Counted from the stretch's first letter, positions 1 to 9,066 are shown. The stretch: 64,000 nt of DNA from Epilithonimonas xixisoli (GCF_004365655.1 NZ_SOEO01000001.1:248001-312000); one strand, 5' to 3'. Numbers and translations: made by a program. The notes: generated by a model from the sequence alone, not told the origin.

Positions 1-87
1 CTTTGGGCAAAGGATGAGCAGATTCCGTTTACAGACACTACGATTCAATTATTTTTACAAATGTCTTGGGACTCAATAAAAAATTAA
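1..87 (+). CDS. C-terminal fragment of a probable TetR-family regulator
   Basis: An open frame enters from the left edge in frame 1 and runs 28 codons to TAA at 85-87. The tail ends in FLQMSWDSIKN, a hydrophobic last helix with a Trp of the kind that closes the ligand-binding domain of many TetR regulators. A palindrome of TetR-operator type lies 24 nt downstream in front of the next gene, which fits a regulator sitting upstream of its target operon. Only the tail is visible, so the family call is inference. Any other small helical protein is possible. Confidence 0.45.
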   Translation, partial: LWAKDEQIPFTDTTIQLFLQMSWDSIKN

Positions 88-110
88 CTTTTTTTTAAGT
101 TCTTTAACTG

Positions 111-128
111 ACTGAATATTCATTCAGT
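111..128. promoter_or_regulatory. Palindromic operator of the SDR-hydrolase operon
   Basis: ACTGAAT and ATTCAGT are perfect inverted arms around ATTC. The site lies just upstream of a -7-like TAAATTTG at 134-141, so a bound repressor would cover the core promoter of the gene starting at 169. The likely ligand is the TetR-like protein whose end is at 1-87 (inference). Confidence 0.55.
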
Positions 129-133
129 TTTTA

Positions 134-141
134 TAAATTTG
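134..141 (+). promoter_or_regulatory. Bacteroidota -7 element (TAnnTTTG)
   Basis: TAAATTTG matches the Bacteroidota primary-sigma -7 consensus. It lies 28 nt before the ATG at 169. No good TTG -33 box is seen in the palindrome region upstream. Confidence 0.5.
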
Positions 142-168
142 CAATCTAATTTTAAAATACTTACACAA

Positions 169-924
169 ATGTCTAGAAACGACTTAAACGGAAAAGTAGT
201 GTTGATCGCAGGTGGTGCAAAAAATTTAGGCGGACTTTTAAGCCGTAATTTTGCAGCTAAAGGAGCAAAAGTTGCGGTACATTACAACAGCGACAGTACA
301 AAAGCAGATGCTGAAAAAACTTTAGCAGATATTACAACTGCAGGAGGAGAAGCCTTTATTTTTCAAGCAGATTTAACCAAAGTTGAAAATATTTCAAAGC
401 TTTTTGAAGCTACAAAACAAAAATTTGGTGGTATTGATATCGCCATCAACACGGTTGGAATGGTCTTGAAAAAACCTTTCTTAGAAACCACAGAAGCCGA
501 CTATGACACGATGTTCGACATCAATTCAAAAGTTGCTTACTTTTTCATTCAAGAAGCTGGAAAACATTTGAATGAAAATGGGAAAATCAATACGATTGTA
601 ACTTCTTTGTTGGCGGCTTACACAGGTTTGTATTCCACGTATGCAGGAGCAAAAGCGCCAGTTGAGCATTTTACGAGAATGGCTTCAAAAGAATTTGGGG
701 ATAGAGGAATTTCAGTTTCTGCAGTGGCTCCGGGACCTATGGATACGCCGTTTTTCTACGGACAAGAAGCTCCGGAAGCAGTCGCTTATCACAAATCAGC
801 TTCAGCTTTGGGCGGTCTCACAGACATCAAAGATATTGCGCCTTTAGTAGAGTTTCTCGTAACCGACGGATGGTGGATTACAGGACAAACTATTTTTGCT
901 AATGGAGGCTACACAACTAGATAA
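169..924 (+). CDS. SDR-family oxidoreductase
   Basis: The product is 251 aa, a standard length for classical short-chain dehydrogenases, which are soluble NAD(P)-dependent enzymes acting on carbonyl/alcohol pairs. The nucleotide-binding turn is AGGAKNLGG (residues 14-22), a variant of TGxxxGxG. The catalytic residues are Ser146, Tyr158 and Lys162 (YAGAK), followed by the usual APGPMDTP segment. The frame is open to a TTG at 139, but the ATG at 169 sits after the -7 element and starts directly at the beta-1 strand, so it was chosen. It heads a short operon with a DoxX-like membrane protein and an alpha/beta hydrolase. The substrate cannot be read from the sequence. Confidence 0.85.
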   Translation: MSRNDLNGKVVLIAGGAKNLGGLLSRNFAAKGAKVAVHYNSDSTKADAEKTLADITTAGGEAFIFQADLTKVENISKLFEATKQKFGGIDIAINTVGMVLKKPFLETTEADYDTMFDINSKVAYFFIQEAGKHLNENGKINTIVTSLLAAYTGLYSTYAGAKAPVEHFTRMASKEFGDRGISVSAVAPGPMDTPFFYGQEAPEAVAYHKSASALGGLTDIKDIAPLVEFLVTDGWWITGQTIFANGGYTTR

Positions 925-947
925 AATTATTAATTTAGCGTAATTGA

Positions 948-981
948 AATGGATTGTTGTTTTTCAATAATCCATTTTTTT
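948..981 (+). terminator. Hairpin with T-run after the SDR gene
   Basis: AATGGATT pairs with AATCCATT, with further TTG/CAA pairs, around a T-rich loop and is followed by a run of T. It sits 24 nt after the SDR stop and 18 nt before the next ATG, so it may only attenuate expression of the downstream genes. Confidence 0.55.
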
Positions 982-998
982 AATTAAAAAAATACTTT

Positions 999-1352
999 AT
1001 GATTTTAAAATTAATTAATTCCGCCCTTATTCTCGTTGCCGTTTTTATGGGCTTAAAACAAGGTTACGCAATGTTTTCCGGAAAACCCGAAATGCTTGAA
1101 ATGTTCAGCAAATGGAATTTTTCTAAAACTGCCGTGATGATTAACGGAGCAGTAACGATGATTGCAGCTTTATTAATTCTCTTCCCAAAAACTTTTGTCT
1201 GGGGAAATTTTCTGATGGCTGCAGGAATTTTAATGATTATTTGCCTACAATTATTAAACAAAGATTTGAAAGGTGCAGCGATAGAAATTCCGTTTCTCTT
1301 ACTGAATCTTGTAATTATTTACTTGCAACATCCACTAACAAAAACGAATTAA
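999..1352 (+). CDS. Small DoxX-like membrane protein
   Basis: The product is 117 aa, with four hydrophobic segments (about residues 4-20, 44-62, 67-84 and 92-110) and a GKPEMLEMF loop after the first. This is the layout of small DoxX-like proteins, whose biochemical role is mostly unknown. It follows the SDR gene behind a weak terminator and precedes a hydrolase in the same direction, so it is probably part of the same TetR-controlled group. The ATG at 999 is the only sensible start. The family call rests on topology rather than a strict motif. Confidence 0.55.
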   Translation: MILKLINSALILVAVFMGLKQGYAMFSGKPEMLEMFSKWNFSKTAVMINGAVTMIAALLILFPKTFVWGNFLMAAGILMIICLQLLNKDLKGAAIEIPFLLLNLVIIYLQHPLTKTN

Positions 1353-1385
1353 TTCAATAAAAATTTAAACTTAAAAAATACAGAA

Positions 1386-2339
1386 ATGAAATACAATTTG
1401 AAAATCAACGAAGAGTTACAACCAATTTTAGACGTTTACACCAATCAACCCGCACCACCGGAAGGAATGCCTTTGCAAGAAGTTTTCAGAGGTGCACTGC
1501 AACAAATGGCTTCTCAAATAAAAGTGAGCAGTACGGATGAAGTTAAAGTTGAAGACAAATTTTTCACTAACAGTGACGGTCTTGAAACCCAAATCAGAGT
1601 GTTCACACCGACGGCTGGAGAAGCTCAGAAACCTTTGCTCTATTGGATTCACGGTGGTGGAACAATGAGTGGTTTGCCAGAACAGGAAGACCCGGTTTTG
1701 TACAATTTGGCTTTGGAATTGGGTTGCGTGGTAACTTCGATAAATTACAGATTGACGCCCGAAAATCCTTTCCCAAAACCATTAAATGATTGCTATGAAG
1801 GTTTGTTGCACGTAGTAAAGAACGCTGCTGAGTTCAATATTAATGCTGAAAAAATAGTTGTTGGTGGCGGAAGTGCAGGTGGACTTTTGACGACTTCAGT
1901 TTGCATCAAAGCAAGAAACGAAAACGGGCCGAAAATTCTGTTGCAATTGATGCAATATCCAATGCTAGATGACCGCGACGATTCTGACAGTAACAAAGAA
2001 ATTACCAGCGTTGGCGTTTGGGATTCCTGGATGAACCATTACGGTTTTCAATGTTACCTGAAAGGCGTTCCAGAAAGCGATTACAACAAAGCTGTTCCCA
2101 ACCGTATGGAAGATTTGAGCAATTTGCCAAAAGCATTTATCGCCGTTGGAACGATGGATTGTTTGCGTGATGAAGGCATTGAATATGCTCAGAAATTATC
2201 CGCTTCCGGTGTTCAGGTTGAGCTCCATATTTTACCAGGAATGGTGCACGTTTTCGATGGAATTGCTCCGGAAATCTCAATGTCAAAAGATTTCTGGAAA
2301 GCCAAAACCAATGCTTTGAAAAGAGCTTTCGAAGCGTAA
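1386..2339 (+). CDS. Alpha/beta hydrolase of the HSL (esterase/lipase) type
   Basis: The 317-aa protein carries the oxyanion-hole motif HGGG (residues 89-92), the nucleophile elbow GGSAGG with Ser163, and candidate catalytic Asp258 (GTMDCLRDEG) and His288 (GMVHVF). This is the arrangement of hormone-sensitive-lipase-type carboxylesterases, which cut short-chain esters. There is no signal peptide, so it is probably cytoplasmic. It is 33 nt downstream of the DoxX-like gene. With the SDR it could form an ester-cleaving and reducing detoxification set (inference from context only). Confidence 0.85.
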   Translation: MKYNLKINEELQPILDVYTNQPAPPEGMPLQEVFRGALQQMASQIKVSSTDEVKVEDKFFTNSDGLETQIRVFTPTAGEAQKPLLYWIHGGGTMSGLPEQEDPVLYNLALELGCVVTSINYRLTPENPFPKPLNDCYEGLLHVVKNAAEFNINAEKIVVGGGSAGGLLTTSVCIKARNENGPKILLQLMQYPMLDDRDDSDSNKEITSVGVWDSWMNHYGFQCYLKGVPESDYNKAVPNRMEDLSNLPKAFIAVGTMDCLRDEGIEYAQKLSASGVQVELHILPGMVHVFDGIAPEISMSKDFWKAKTNALKRAFEA

Positions 2340-2430
2340 CCAATCAGCAATTTAAATCGAAATATTAAATCCGAAAGACAATGATTATATTGTCTTTTGG
2401 TTTTTAAAATCAATACTACATTCACGAATA

Positions 2431-2862
2431 ATGAAAAATAAATTTATCATTATTTTAACTGTATTCTGCTTATTAACAGCTTGCGGACAGAAAAAAATCG
2501 AACAAAATAAACCTATCAAAACCAAAAAAAAACAAATAATGGATTTAAATAAAATCACCAACCAAACCGTAAAAAAAGCCATCGAAGCTTTACAAGAAAA
2601 CGATAAAACTAATTGGTATTCGTATTTTACAAAAGATGCCGTTTTTACCGACGACGGAAATCAATTAAACTTAAAATCATTTTTTGATAATGCTTTTAAC
2701 CATAAAGAAAAATTCCTAAGTATTGATAAAGTAGAAAATGAGGGCAAAAATTTAGAAGGCAATTTCTTCGCTGGACAATGGGGAACTTTCAGAACGTATT
2801 TTAATTTCCACATCAACGAAGAGGGAAAAATAGAAAGATTAGATATTGGACAAGCGAAATAA
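2431..2862 (+). CDS. Lipoprotein with an NTF2/SnoaL-like domain
   Basis: The 143-aa product starts with a short hydrophobic segment and a lipobox LLTAC (Cys18), so it should be a lipid-anchored envelope protein. The mature part after a Lys/Gln-rich linker contains AIEALQENDKTNWYSYFTKD and an acidic, aromatic beta-rich end, as in small NTF2/SnoaL-like proteins. Those often bind small hydrophobic ligands. No catalytic residue can be assigned. It stands alone, with 91 nt to the gene before and about 240 nt to the next. Confidence 0.55.
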   Translation: MKNKFIIILTVFCLLTACGQKKIEQNKPIKTKKKQIMDLNKITNQTVKKAIEALQENDKTNWYSYFTKDAVFTDDGNQLNLKSFFDNAFNHKEKFLSIDKVENEGKNLEGNFFAGQWGTFRTYFNFHINEEGKIERLDIGQAK

Positions 2863-3108
2863 ATTGTTTATAAAACAAAAAAGTTAGAGCTTTTTTTCAA
2901 TTTAAATTGAAAAGTTTTGTTAACCACATTGACACATTTTTTTCATCTAGTTTTGAGACAAAATAGTAGTGAGTTTAGTCCTATTTTATCTTTTTAAAAG
3001 TGAATATCGCGCTTTTTCTTGTGTCTATGTGGTTTTTGCTAATTTTTTAAACAAGCTATTAGTTTGTGGTGATTTTTTATTAAATTTAAACACACTAAAA
3101 CCTTGAAA

Positions 3109-3585
3109 ATGAAAAAGATAATTCTATTCGCTTCCGTTGCATTCGCGTGCGGTGTTTTGTTTGCCAATATTTTCAATTCGATGGTTATTTTTGAGGCTGC
3201 GAAGAGTGACATTCCAAATTCCATCGTTGCTGCGAGAGAATATTTCAAAACTGTGAATCCTGGAGATTTCTTCAAAATATTTTCTCCTGCTGCTCAGATT
3301 TTGACATTATTATCATTGATTTTGTTTTGGAAAACGGCGAAGTCTGCCAGACTTTTTCTCGGAATTGCTTTGTTGTGTTATATTTCAGGAGATATTTTTG
3401 CCTTCACATATTTTCATCCTCGGAATGATTTGATGTATCTTTCTGAGCCAATCCTTGATACAAAAACGCTTAAAGCGATTGCGTCAGAATGGAGTTCTAT
3501 GAATTGGTTGAGATCATTTATCCTTTTTGTTGGCGTTGTTTTTTCATTCTTGTCTGTCGATAAAATTTATTCTGCAAAACAATAA
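3109..3585 (+). CDS. DUF1772-like membrane protein
   Basis: The product is 158 aa with four predicted membrane helices (about residues 2-26, 60-77, 82-101 and 135-151). Asn/Phe-rich helix ends and a conserved-looking W/R-rich loop before the last helix recall DUF1772 (anthrone-oxygenase-like) proteins. The frame opens at a TTG at 3103, but the ATG at 3109 is the better start. Function in bacteria is not established. It is a single-gene unit. Confidence 0.55.
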   Translation: MKKIILFASVAFACGVLFANIFNSMVIFEAAKSDIPNSIVAAREYFKTVNPGDFFKIFSPAAQILTLLSLILFWKTAKSARLFLGIALLCYISGDIFAFTYFHPRNDLMYLSEPILDTKTLKAIASEWSSMNWLRSFILFVGVVFSFLSVDKIYSAKQ

Positions 3586-3680
3586 ATTTTTGCTTCAATA
3601 AGTTTTTTTCTTTTAATCACCCTTGAATATTAGCATTTTAGATTTTATTTATGATGTCTATAATGTGTTAATAAAAAATT

Positions 3681-3700
3681 AATCAAACAAATGTTTGATT
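3681..3700. promoter_or_regulatory. Operator of the efflux operon
   Basis: AATCAAAC and GTTTGATT are perfect 8-bp arms around AAAT. The right arm contains the TTTG -33 box (3694-3697) of the promoter at 3694-3725, so binding would block RNA polymerase. The TetR protein encoded immediately downstream is the likely ligand (autoregulation, inference). Confidence 0.7.
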
Positions 3701-3725
3701 GAGTCTGTTTTTTGATTTAACTTTG
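3694..3725 (+). promoter_or_regulatory. Bacteroidota promoter of the efflux operon
   Basis: TTTG at 3694-3697 and TAACTTTG at 3718-3725 are separated by 20 nt. This is a near-ideal TTTG-N20-TAnnTTTG promoter, ending 19 nt before the ATG at 3745. Confidence 0.75.
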
Positions 3726-3744
3726 CCTGGTCAAAAAATTAATT

Positions 3745-4377
3745 ATGCCAACAAAAGAAGAACATATAATGATGGTTGCAGAGAAACTCTTTGCTGCCAA
3801 CGGTTATAATGGAACTTCGGTACGAGACATTGCGGCAAAAGCCAAAGTGAATGTTTCGATGATCTCCTATTATTTCGGTTCTAAGGAAAACCTGATGGAA
3901 ACACTTTTCCGTTGGAGAATGGAAGAAGGACTCAACTTTGCCAAACATATTGTTGAAAATAATGACTTGAACGAGATTGAAAAGTTGGATGCTTTTGTAG
4001 ATAATTTTGTCAACCGTGTTCAGAAATTTAAAGATTTCTATCTCTTGATTCACACGCAGCAAGTCATTAGCCAAAACAAAAATATTCAGAATTTTCTTAA
4101 AGATTCGAAAATCAATTACATAGAAATCAATCAAAGAATTGTAGAAATTGGTTTGGAAAAGGGGATTTTCACCAAAAGACCGTCGTATCATCTTTTGCAA
4201 TGCACCATTTCCGGAACCATCTTCAACGCGATGCACGGCATCAAAATGTACAAAGATTATCTGAAGAAAAATAATTCAGATTTTGATGAAAAACAATACG
4301 AAAATCAATATTTCCTAGAAGCTGCCAATCACGTGAAAGCAATTGTCCGAGCTTTGATTGGCTATCAGGAAAAATAA
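3745..4377 (+). CDS. TetR-family transcriptional regulator
   Basis: The product is 210 aa, the usual TetR size. The N-terminal DNA-binding domain is canonical: residues 5-50 contain AEKLFAANGYNGTSVRDIAA, then VNVSMISYYFGSKENL as recognition helix and following Tyr-Phe. The C-terminal part is a helical ligand-binding domain. It is the first gene of an operon with a TolC-type channel, an HlyD-type adaptor and an MFS pump, and its promoter carries a palindrome. It is therefore most simply a repressor released by a pump substrate. Confidence 0.9.
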   Translation: MPTKEEHIMMVAEKLFAANGYNGTSVRDIAAKAKVNVSMISYYFGSKENLMETLFRWRMEEGLNFAKHIVENNDLNEIEKLDAFVDNFVNRVQKFKDFYLLIHTQQVISQNKNIQNFLKDSKINYIEINQRIVEIGLEKGIFTKRPSYHLLQCTISGTIFNAMHGIKMYKDYLKKNNSDFDEKQYENQYFLEAANHVKAIVRALIGYQEK

Positions 4378-4402
4378 TAAATCTCAAATTACAATTATCA
4401 TA

Positions 4403-5713
4403 ATGCGAACAATGAATAAGCTATTGACAGCTATTATTCTTGTTGTAACTTTTGGTGTGCTTTCCGCTCAGGAAAAACGTAAAATAAGTTTACAAGAAGC
4501 AGTTAAATTAGGAATCGAAAACAGCAAATATCTAAAAATAGATCAAGCTCAAATCGAAGAATCCACAGCCAATCTTTTGGCAGCGAAGAACAAGCAATTG
4601 CCGGAGCTGACGGTTTCTGGAAATTACTTGTACTTGCCACTAGAACCAAATGTTGATCTGAAAATCCCAGGAATGGCTGGTGGCGGACCAAAAGTGAGCA
4701 ACGTGCTTTATGGCTCAGCGAATCTTTCGGTGCCGATCTATGCTGGAGGCAGAATCAAATATGGAATCAAATCGGCTGAATATCTCGTAGAAGCTTCCAA
4801 ACTGAATGCTGAAAACGACAAAAATGCCATTGCCTACAACATTTCCCAAGCTTATAATAATTTGTTCAAAGCGAATGAAGTAGTGAAACTCTTGAAAGAA
4901 AATTTGACATCGTCTCAAAAAAGAGATGAGTCTTTCATTAAACTAGAAAAAAATGGCGTGATTGCCAGAAACGATCGGTTGAAGGCGCAACTTCAAACGT
5001 CGAATATCGAATTGCAATTGATGGAGGCGGAGAACAATTACAGCATCGCCAACATCAATATGGATTTGCTTCTCGGACTTCCAGACAACACGGAAATCGA
5101 GGTTGATTCTAATTATATCGGAGAAGACGATCTTGGAAAACCAGATGATTATTATTTGAATTTGGCGAGAGAAAATCGGAATGACATCAAAGCTTTGGAT
5201 TATCAAAGAAAAGCCGCAGCGCTTGGAAGCAAATCTGCAAAAGCGGAACATCTGCCTTCATTGGCTTTCACTGGTGGATATGTTGCCGCAGACATTCCAA
5301 AACTTTTGACCATCACCAATGCTGTAAATGTCGGCGTTGGAATCCAGTACAACCTTTCGAATATTTGGAAGAAAAATTCAAGCTACGTCCAGTCAAAAGC
5401 CAAAGAACAAGAATTGGCAGCCAACAATGATTTGCTTAATGACAATGTGACTTTGGAAGTGAAACGCGATTATCAAAATGATCTTTTCGCCCACAAGAAA
5501 ATCGATGTTTACCAAAGAGCGCTGGAACAAGCTGAAGAAAATTACCGAATTACATTAAACAAATACAACGCGGGTCTGGAAACGATCACAAATCTTTTGG
5601 ATGCGGACACTGCAAAAATCACTGCAAACGTCAACGTCATCACATCAAAAGCTGATGCGGCTTTGGCTCACAAAAAATTATTACAAACAACTGGAACGAT
5701 TAATAATAATTGA
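4403..5713 (+). CDS. TolC-type outer membrane efflux channel
   Basis: The protein is about 436 aa with a cleavable signal peptide (MNKLLTAIILVVTFGVLSAQ) and long heptad-rich helices in two homologous halves, the fold of outer membrane efflux proteins. The frame is open to 4358, upstream of the regulator stop, but the ATGs at 4403 or 4412 give a proper signal peptide. 4403 is listed and 4412 is equally possible. The gene follows the regulator by 25 nt and precedes the adaptor and inner-membrane pump, completing a tripartite drug exporter spanning both membranes. Confidence 0.88.
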   Translation: MRTMNKLLTAIILVVTFGVLSAQEKRKISLQEAVKLGIENSKYLKIDQAQIEESTANLLAAKNKQLPELTVSGNYLYLPLEPNVDLKIPGMAGGGPKVSNVLYGSANLSVPIYAGGRIKYGIKSAEYLVEASKLNAENDKNAIAYNISQAYNNLFKANEVVKLLKENLTSSQKRDESFIKLEKNGVIARNDRLKAQLQTSNIELQLMEAENNYSIANINMDLLLGLPDNTEIEVDSNYIGEDDLGKPDDYYLNLARENRNDIKALDYQRKAAALGSKSAKAEHLPSLAFTGGYVAADIPKLLTITNAVNVGVGIQYNLSNIWKKNSSYVQSKAKEQELAANNDLLNDNVTLEVKRDYQNDLFAHKKIDVYQRALEQAEENYRITLNKYNAGLETITNLLDADTAKITANVNVITSKADAALAHKKLLQTTGTINNN

Positions 5714-5763
5714 TTCAAAATAAACTTTAATTAAACTTAGAACATAAAACTTTAAACAAAATA

Positions 5764-6879
5764 ATGGCACAAGACAATATAAAATTCGAACAGGGAGAAG
5801 TTCCTGTAAAAAAGAAAAAAAGCCCGGTTTTCTACATCATCGTTACTGTTGCGGTTTTGGTGGCAATTTTTTTTGGTTTTAGAGAATATCAATACAGCCA
5901 GGTTCACGAGGAAACTGACGACGCACAAATCGCTGCAGACATAAGTCCCGTGATTTCCAAAATTTCTGGTTATGTTTCAGAAGTTAAGGTTAAGGACAAT
6001 CAATTCGTTAAAAAAGGCGATACACTGATTATTCTTGATAATAGAGATCAGAAAATGGCAGTTTCTCAAGCAGAAGCCGCTTTGGGAACAGCACAAAGTA
6101 ATGTTACATCTGCGCAGGCAGGCTCTCAAGCTGCAGCTTCAGGAATTAATAATTCTAGAGCAGCAGTCCAAACCGCTAATGCACAAATCGAGGCAGCAAA
6201 AGTAAATGTTTGGAGAACAGAGCAGGATATGAAAAGATATTCTGAATTGGTGAAAGACCACAGCATCACGCAACAACAATTCGAGCAGGCTTCTGCCGCG
6301 TATCAATCCGCTCAAAAACAATTGCAGGTTTTGGTAGATCAAAAAAATCAGGCGAATGTGGAAACGGGTGTTGTAACGTCTCAGTCCAATGCGACTTATC
6401 AAAACATCGGTGTTGCCAATTCTCAACTGAAACAAAGACAAGTGGACGTGGAAAATGCAAAACTTAATCTTTCTTACACCGTAATTACCGCTAAAGAAAA
6501 TGGCTATGTTTCTAAAATTCCTGTTCAGGTAGGACAGTTTATCCAAGCTGGCTCACAGTTATTCAGTTTGGTAATGAGCAATCAAAAATGGGTGGTGGCA
6601 AACTACAAAGAAACTCAGGTTGAAAAAATGATCGAGGGTCAAAAAGTAGAAATCGAGATCGATGCTTATCCGGGACAAAAATTTCAAGGGACAATCAGTT
6701 CATTCTCTCCTGCAACGGGTTCTGCATTTGCATTGCTTCCTCCGGATAACGCAAGTGGGAACTTCGTAAAAGTGGTACAGAGATTACCAATCAAGATCAC
6801 CTTCGACAATCTTAACGAAGATATTATGAAAAAACTACGCGTTGGGATGAATGTTCAAACTGTGGTTTCATTAAAATAA
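5764..6879 (+). CDS. HlyD/EmrA-type membrane fusion protein
   Basis: The 371-aa protein has one N-terminal membrane anchor (residues 21-39), then HEETDDAQIAADISPVISKISGYV, the classic start of the lipoyl/barrel-sandwich domain of EmrA-type adaptors. A long Gln/Ala-rich coiled-coil hairpin (about residues 95-215) follows, then NLSYTVITAKENGYVSKIPV for the returning lipoyl half, and a beta-barrel. It links the inner-membrane pump to the TolC-like channel in the periplasm. It is 50 nt downstream of the channel gene. Confidence 0.9.
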   Translation: MAQDNIKFEQGEVPVKKKKSPVFYIIVTVAVLVAIFFGFREYQYSQVHEETDDAQIAADISPVISKISGYVSEVKVKDNQFVKKGDTLIILDNRDQKMAVSQAEAALGTAQSNVTSAQAGSQAAASGINNSRAAVQTANAQIEAAKVNVWRTEQDMKRYSELVKDHSITQQQFEQASAAYQSAQKQLQVLVDQKNQANVETGVVTSQSNATYQNIGVANSQLKQRQVDVENAKLNLSYTVITAKENGYVSKIPVQVGQFIQAGSQLFSLVMSNQKWVVANYKETQVEKMIEGQKVEIEIDAYPGQKFQGTISSFSPATGSAFALLPPDNASGNFVKVVQRLPIKITFDNLNEDIMKKLRVGMNVQTVVSLK

Positions 6880-6887
6880 AAAATTAG

Positions 6888-6955
6888 GAAGCTGGAAGTA
6901 GGAAGCACAAAGTTTTAAAACCTCCATCCTCCAACTTCCATCTCCCAACTCAGAA
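6888..6955 (+). repeat. Structured spacer between adaptor and pump genes
   Basis: The 79-nt gap has a purine-rich block (GGAAGCTGGAAGTAGGAAG) followed by a pyrimidine-rich block (CCTCCATCCTCCAACTTCC) that can pair imperfectly with it. This would form a hairpin just before the pump ATG. It may tune pump expression relative to the adaptor, or be a degenerate dispersed repeat. Confidence 0.35.
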
Positions 6956-6958
6956 ATT

Positions 6959-8539
6959 ATGCAAGACGATTCATTAGTAGAATATGGATTTCGCAGGGTG
7001 ATTGTTACCGTTACTGCCATCGTTTGTGCACTTTTGGAAATTGTGGATTCCACGATTGTGAATGTCGCTCTAAACGAAATGAAAGGTAATCTCGGCGCCA
7101 CGTTGTCCGAAGTAGGCTGGGTGATTACAGCTTACGCCATCGGAAACGTAATCATTGTTCCGATGACGAGCTGGCTGTCTCAGCAGTTCGGACGTAGAAA
7201 TTACTTTGCCGTATCCATCATTATATTCACAGTATTCTCTTTTCTATGTGGCAATGCGACCAATATTTGGGAGCTCGTTTTTTTTAGATTAATGCAGGGG
7301 ATTGGCGGTGGAGCACTTTTGGTGACCTCACAAACAATCATCACAGAATCTTACCCGGTAGAAAAAAGAAGTATGGCTCAAGCAATCTACGGATTGGGAG
7401 TTATTATCGGTCCCACTTTGGGTCCACCTTTGGGAGGATATATTGTTGACAATTACAGTTGGCCGTATATTTTTTACATCAATATTCCTTTGGGAATTAT
7501 CGCAACATTATTGACATTACAATTCATCAAGAGTCCAAGATTCGCAGAGAAACGTTCGGCTTCGGATGTCGATTGGTTGGGGATTGGATTGTTGGCAGCC
7601 TTCGTAGGTTCATTGCAATATATCTTGGAAAGAGGTCACGAGGACGATTGGTTTGAGAGTAAAGCGATTGTGGTTTTAACAATCACAGCCGTAGTTGGAT
7701 TTGTATTATTCATCTGGCGGGAACTTACCTTCAAATATCCGATTGTAGAACTCCGTGTTCTCAAAAACGGAAATCTAAGGATTGGAACGATTATGTCGTT
7801 CGTTTTAGGATTTGGTTTGTATGGCTCTACGTTCATTGTTCCGCTTTATACGCAGAGTATTCTGGGTTGGACGGCGTTACAATCTGGAGCTTTGATGATT
7901 CCGGCAGCGCTGACAACCGCTTTTATGATGCCAATCATTGGAAAACTTTTGACCAAAGGCGTTAAGCAACAGATATTGGTAGCATTAGGATTATTAATAT
8001 TCTTCATCTACAGTTTCTGGGGCTACAAAATCATCACGCCAGACACAGGAAAAGACGCTTTCTTCTGGATGCTGATTGTGAGAGGAATGGGACTCGGATT
8101 ATTATTCATTCCGATTACATCATTGTCATTGAGTACATTGAAAGGTCCTGAGATTGGACAAGGCGCCGCGTTCACAGGAATGATGCGTCAGTTGGGAGGT
8201 TCATTTGGTATCGCTGCCATTACAACATTCATTGCCAACAGAAGTCAGCTTTATAGAAGCAACCTTGTGGCTCATCTAGATGTCAATGATTTAGACGTTC
8301 AGCAGCGCGTTGCCGGACTCAAAGCCAGCTTTATGGCAAAAGGAATGTCGGCGGACAAAGCACTTCAATCCGCTTATCAAATCTTGGATTACGGCGTGAC
8401 AAAACAGGCAACAGTTTTATCGTATATGGATGTTTTCCTTTATTTGGGGATTGCTTTCCTGATTTGTATTCCGTTTGTGTTGTTCGTGAGAGAACGAAAA
8501 GGCAAAGGCGAGAAAATCGATCTCAGCTCAGTACATTAA
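6959..8539 (+). CDS. DHA2-family MFS drug exporter (EmrB type)
   Basis: The product is 526 aa and shows about 14 hydrophobic helices, the DHA2 count. Motif D1-like LLEIVDSTIVNVAL in helix 1, motif A-like WLSQQFGRRNYF after helix 2, and motif C-like GLGVIIGPTLGPPLGGYI in helix 5 identify a proton-driven antiporter. With the adaptor and TolC-like gene it makes an EmrAB-TolC-type pump, typically exporting hydrophobic compounds. It ends the operon: a strong terminator hairpin follows at 8565-8597. The substrate is unknown. Confidence 0.92.
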   Translation: MQDDSLVEYGFRRVIVTVTAIVCALLEIVDSTIVNVALNEMKGNLGATLSEVGWVITAYAIGNVIIVPMTSWLSQQFGRRNYFAVSIIIFTVFSFLCGNATNIWELVFFRLMQGIGGGALLVTSQTIITESYPVEKRSMAQAIYGLGVIIGPTLGPPLGGYIVDNYSWPYIFYINIPLGIIATLLTLQFIKSPRFAEKRSASDVDWLGIGLLAAFVGSLQYILERGHEDDWFESKAIVVLTITAVVGFVLFIWRELTFKYPIVELRVLKNGNLRIGTIMSFVLGFGLYGSTFIVPLYTQSILGWTALQSGALMIPAALTTAFMMPIIGKLLTKGVKQQILVALGLLIFFIYSFWGYKIITPDTGKDAFFWMLIVRGMGLGLLFIPITSLSLSTLKGPEIGQGAAFTGMMRQLGGSFGIAAITTFIANRSQLYRSNLVAHLDVNDLDVQQRVAGLKASFMAKGMSADKALQSAYQILDYGVTKQATVLSYMDVFLYLGIAFLICIPFVLFVRERKGKGEKIDLSSVH

Positions 8540-8564
8540 TATTTATTTTTAGTTAATTGTGTAA

Positions 8565-8597
8565 AACTCAGGATCAGAAATGATTCTGAGTTTTTTT
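8565..8597 (+). terminator. Terminator of the efflux operon
   Basis: AACTCAG/CTGAGTT and ATCA/TGAT arms around a small loop are followed by T7. An ATG at 8580 that opens the next frame lies inside this hairpin, which argues against that start. Confidence 0.8.
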
Positions 8598-8651
8598 GGC
8601 ATCAATTTTTCTGCTAATCTGCTAATTCTGAATCACTTCAAAATCAAAATT

Positions 8652-9056
8652 ATGATGCCTCTCTATTCTCAGATCATTTATTTATTTTTAATTGCAATCC
8701 CTATTTCTTGCGTCGTTTGGACGGTGACGCAGGAAGAGATTTTCCGAGAACCAAGAGAGTATTGCCAAAAAGTTTGCGGAAGTGCGCAATCTATCGTGAA
8801 GCGAAAATTCTTTTACCTCTTTACTTGCGAATATTGTTTCAGCCATTACATCAGTTTTATTTTTCTTGTCATCACGCAGTACAAGCTACTTTACGAAGAT
8901 TGGCGCGGTTATCTTCTCGCATTTTTCGCCTTGGTTTGGATTGCCAACTGGAATATGAGTCTTTTCGGCTACCTCAGACAAAATCTAAAAGTCGAGAAAA
9001 TCGAAGCCAAACTAAAAGACATCGACCTCAAAGACGTCCAATCAGAAAAACAATAA
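8652..9056 (+). CDS. Small membrane protein with a CEYC motif
   Basis: The start at 8652 gives 134 aa. The alternative ATG at 8580 lies in the preceding terminator. Hydrophobic stretches (about residues 5-22, 55-72 and 81-100) flank FTCEYCFSHYISF, a Cys-x-x-Cys with aromatic neighbours that resembles DUF1360-type membrane proteins. The C-terminus is charged (KVEKIEAKLKDIDLKD) and probably cytoplasmic. The function is not known. It is a single gene, convergent with the regulator gene that follows. Confidence 0.5.
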   Translation: MMPLYSQIIYLFLIAIPISCVVWTVTQEEIFREPREYCQKVCGSAQSIVKRKFFYLFTCEYCFSHYISFIFLVITQYKLLYEDWRGYLLAFFALVWIANWNMSLFGYLRQNLKVEKIEAKLKDIDLKDVQSEKQ

Positions 9057-9066
9057 ATCAAATTTT

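Noticed and set aside
139-168. TTG start of the first SDR at 139
   Set aside because: The TTG overlaps the -7 element and adds a non-family leader. The ATG at 169 is better.
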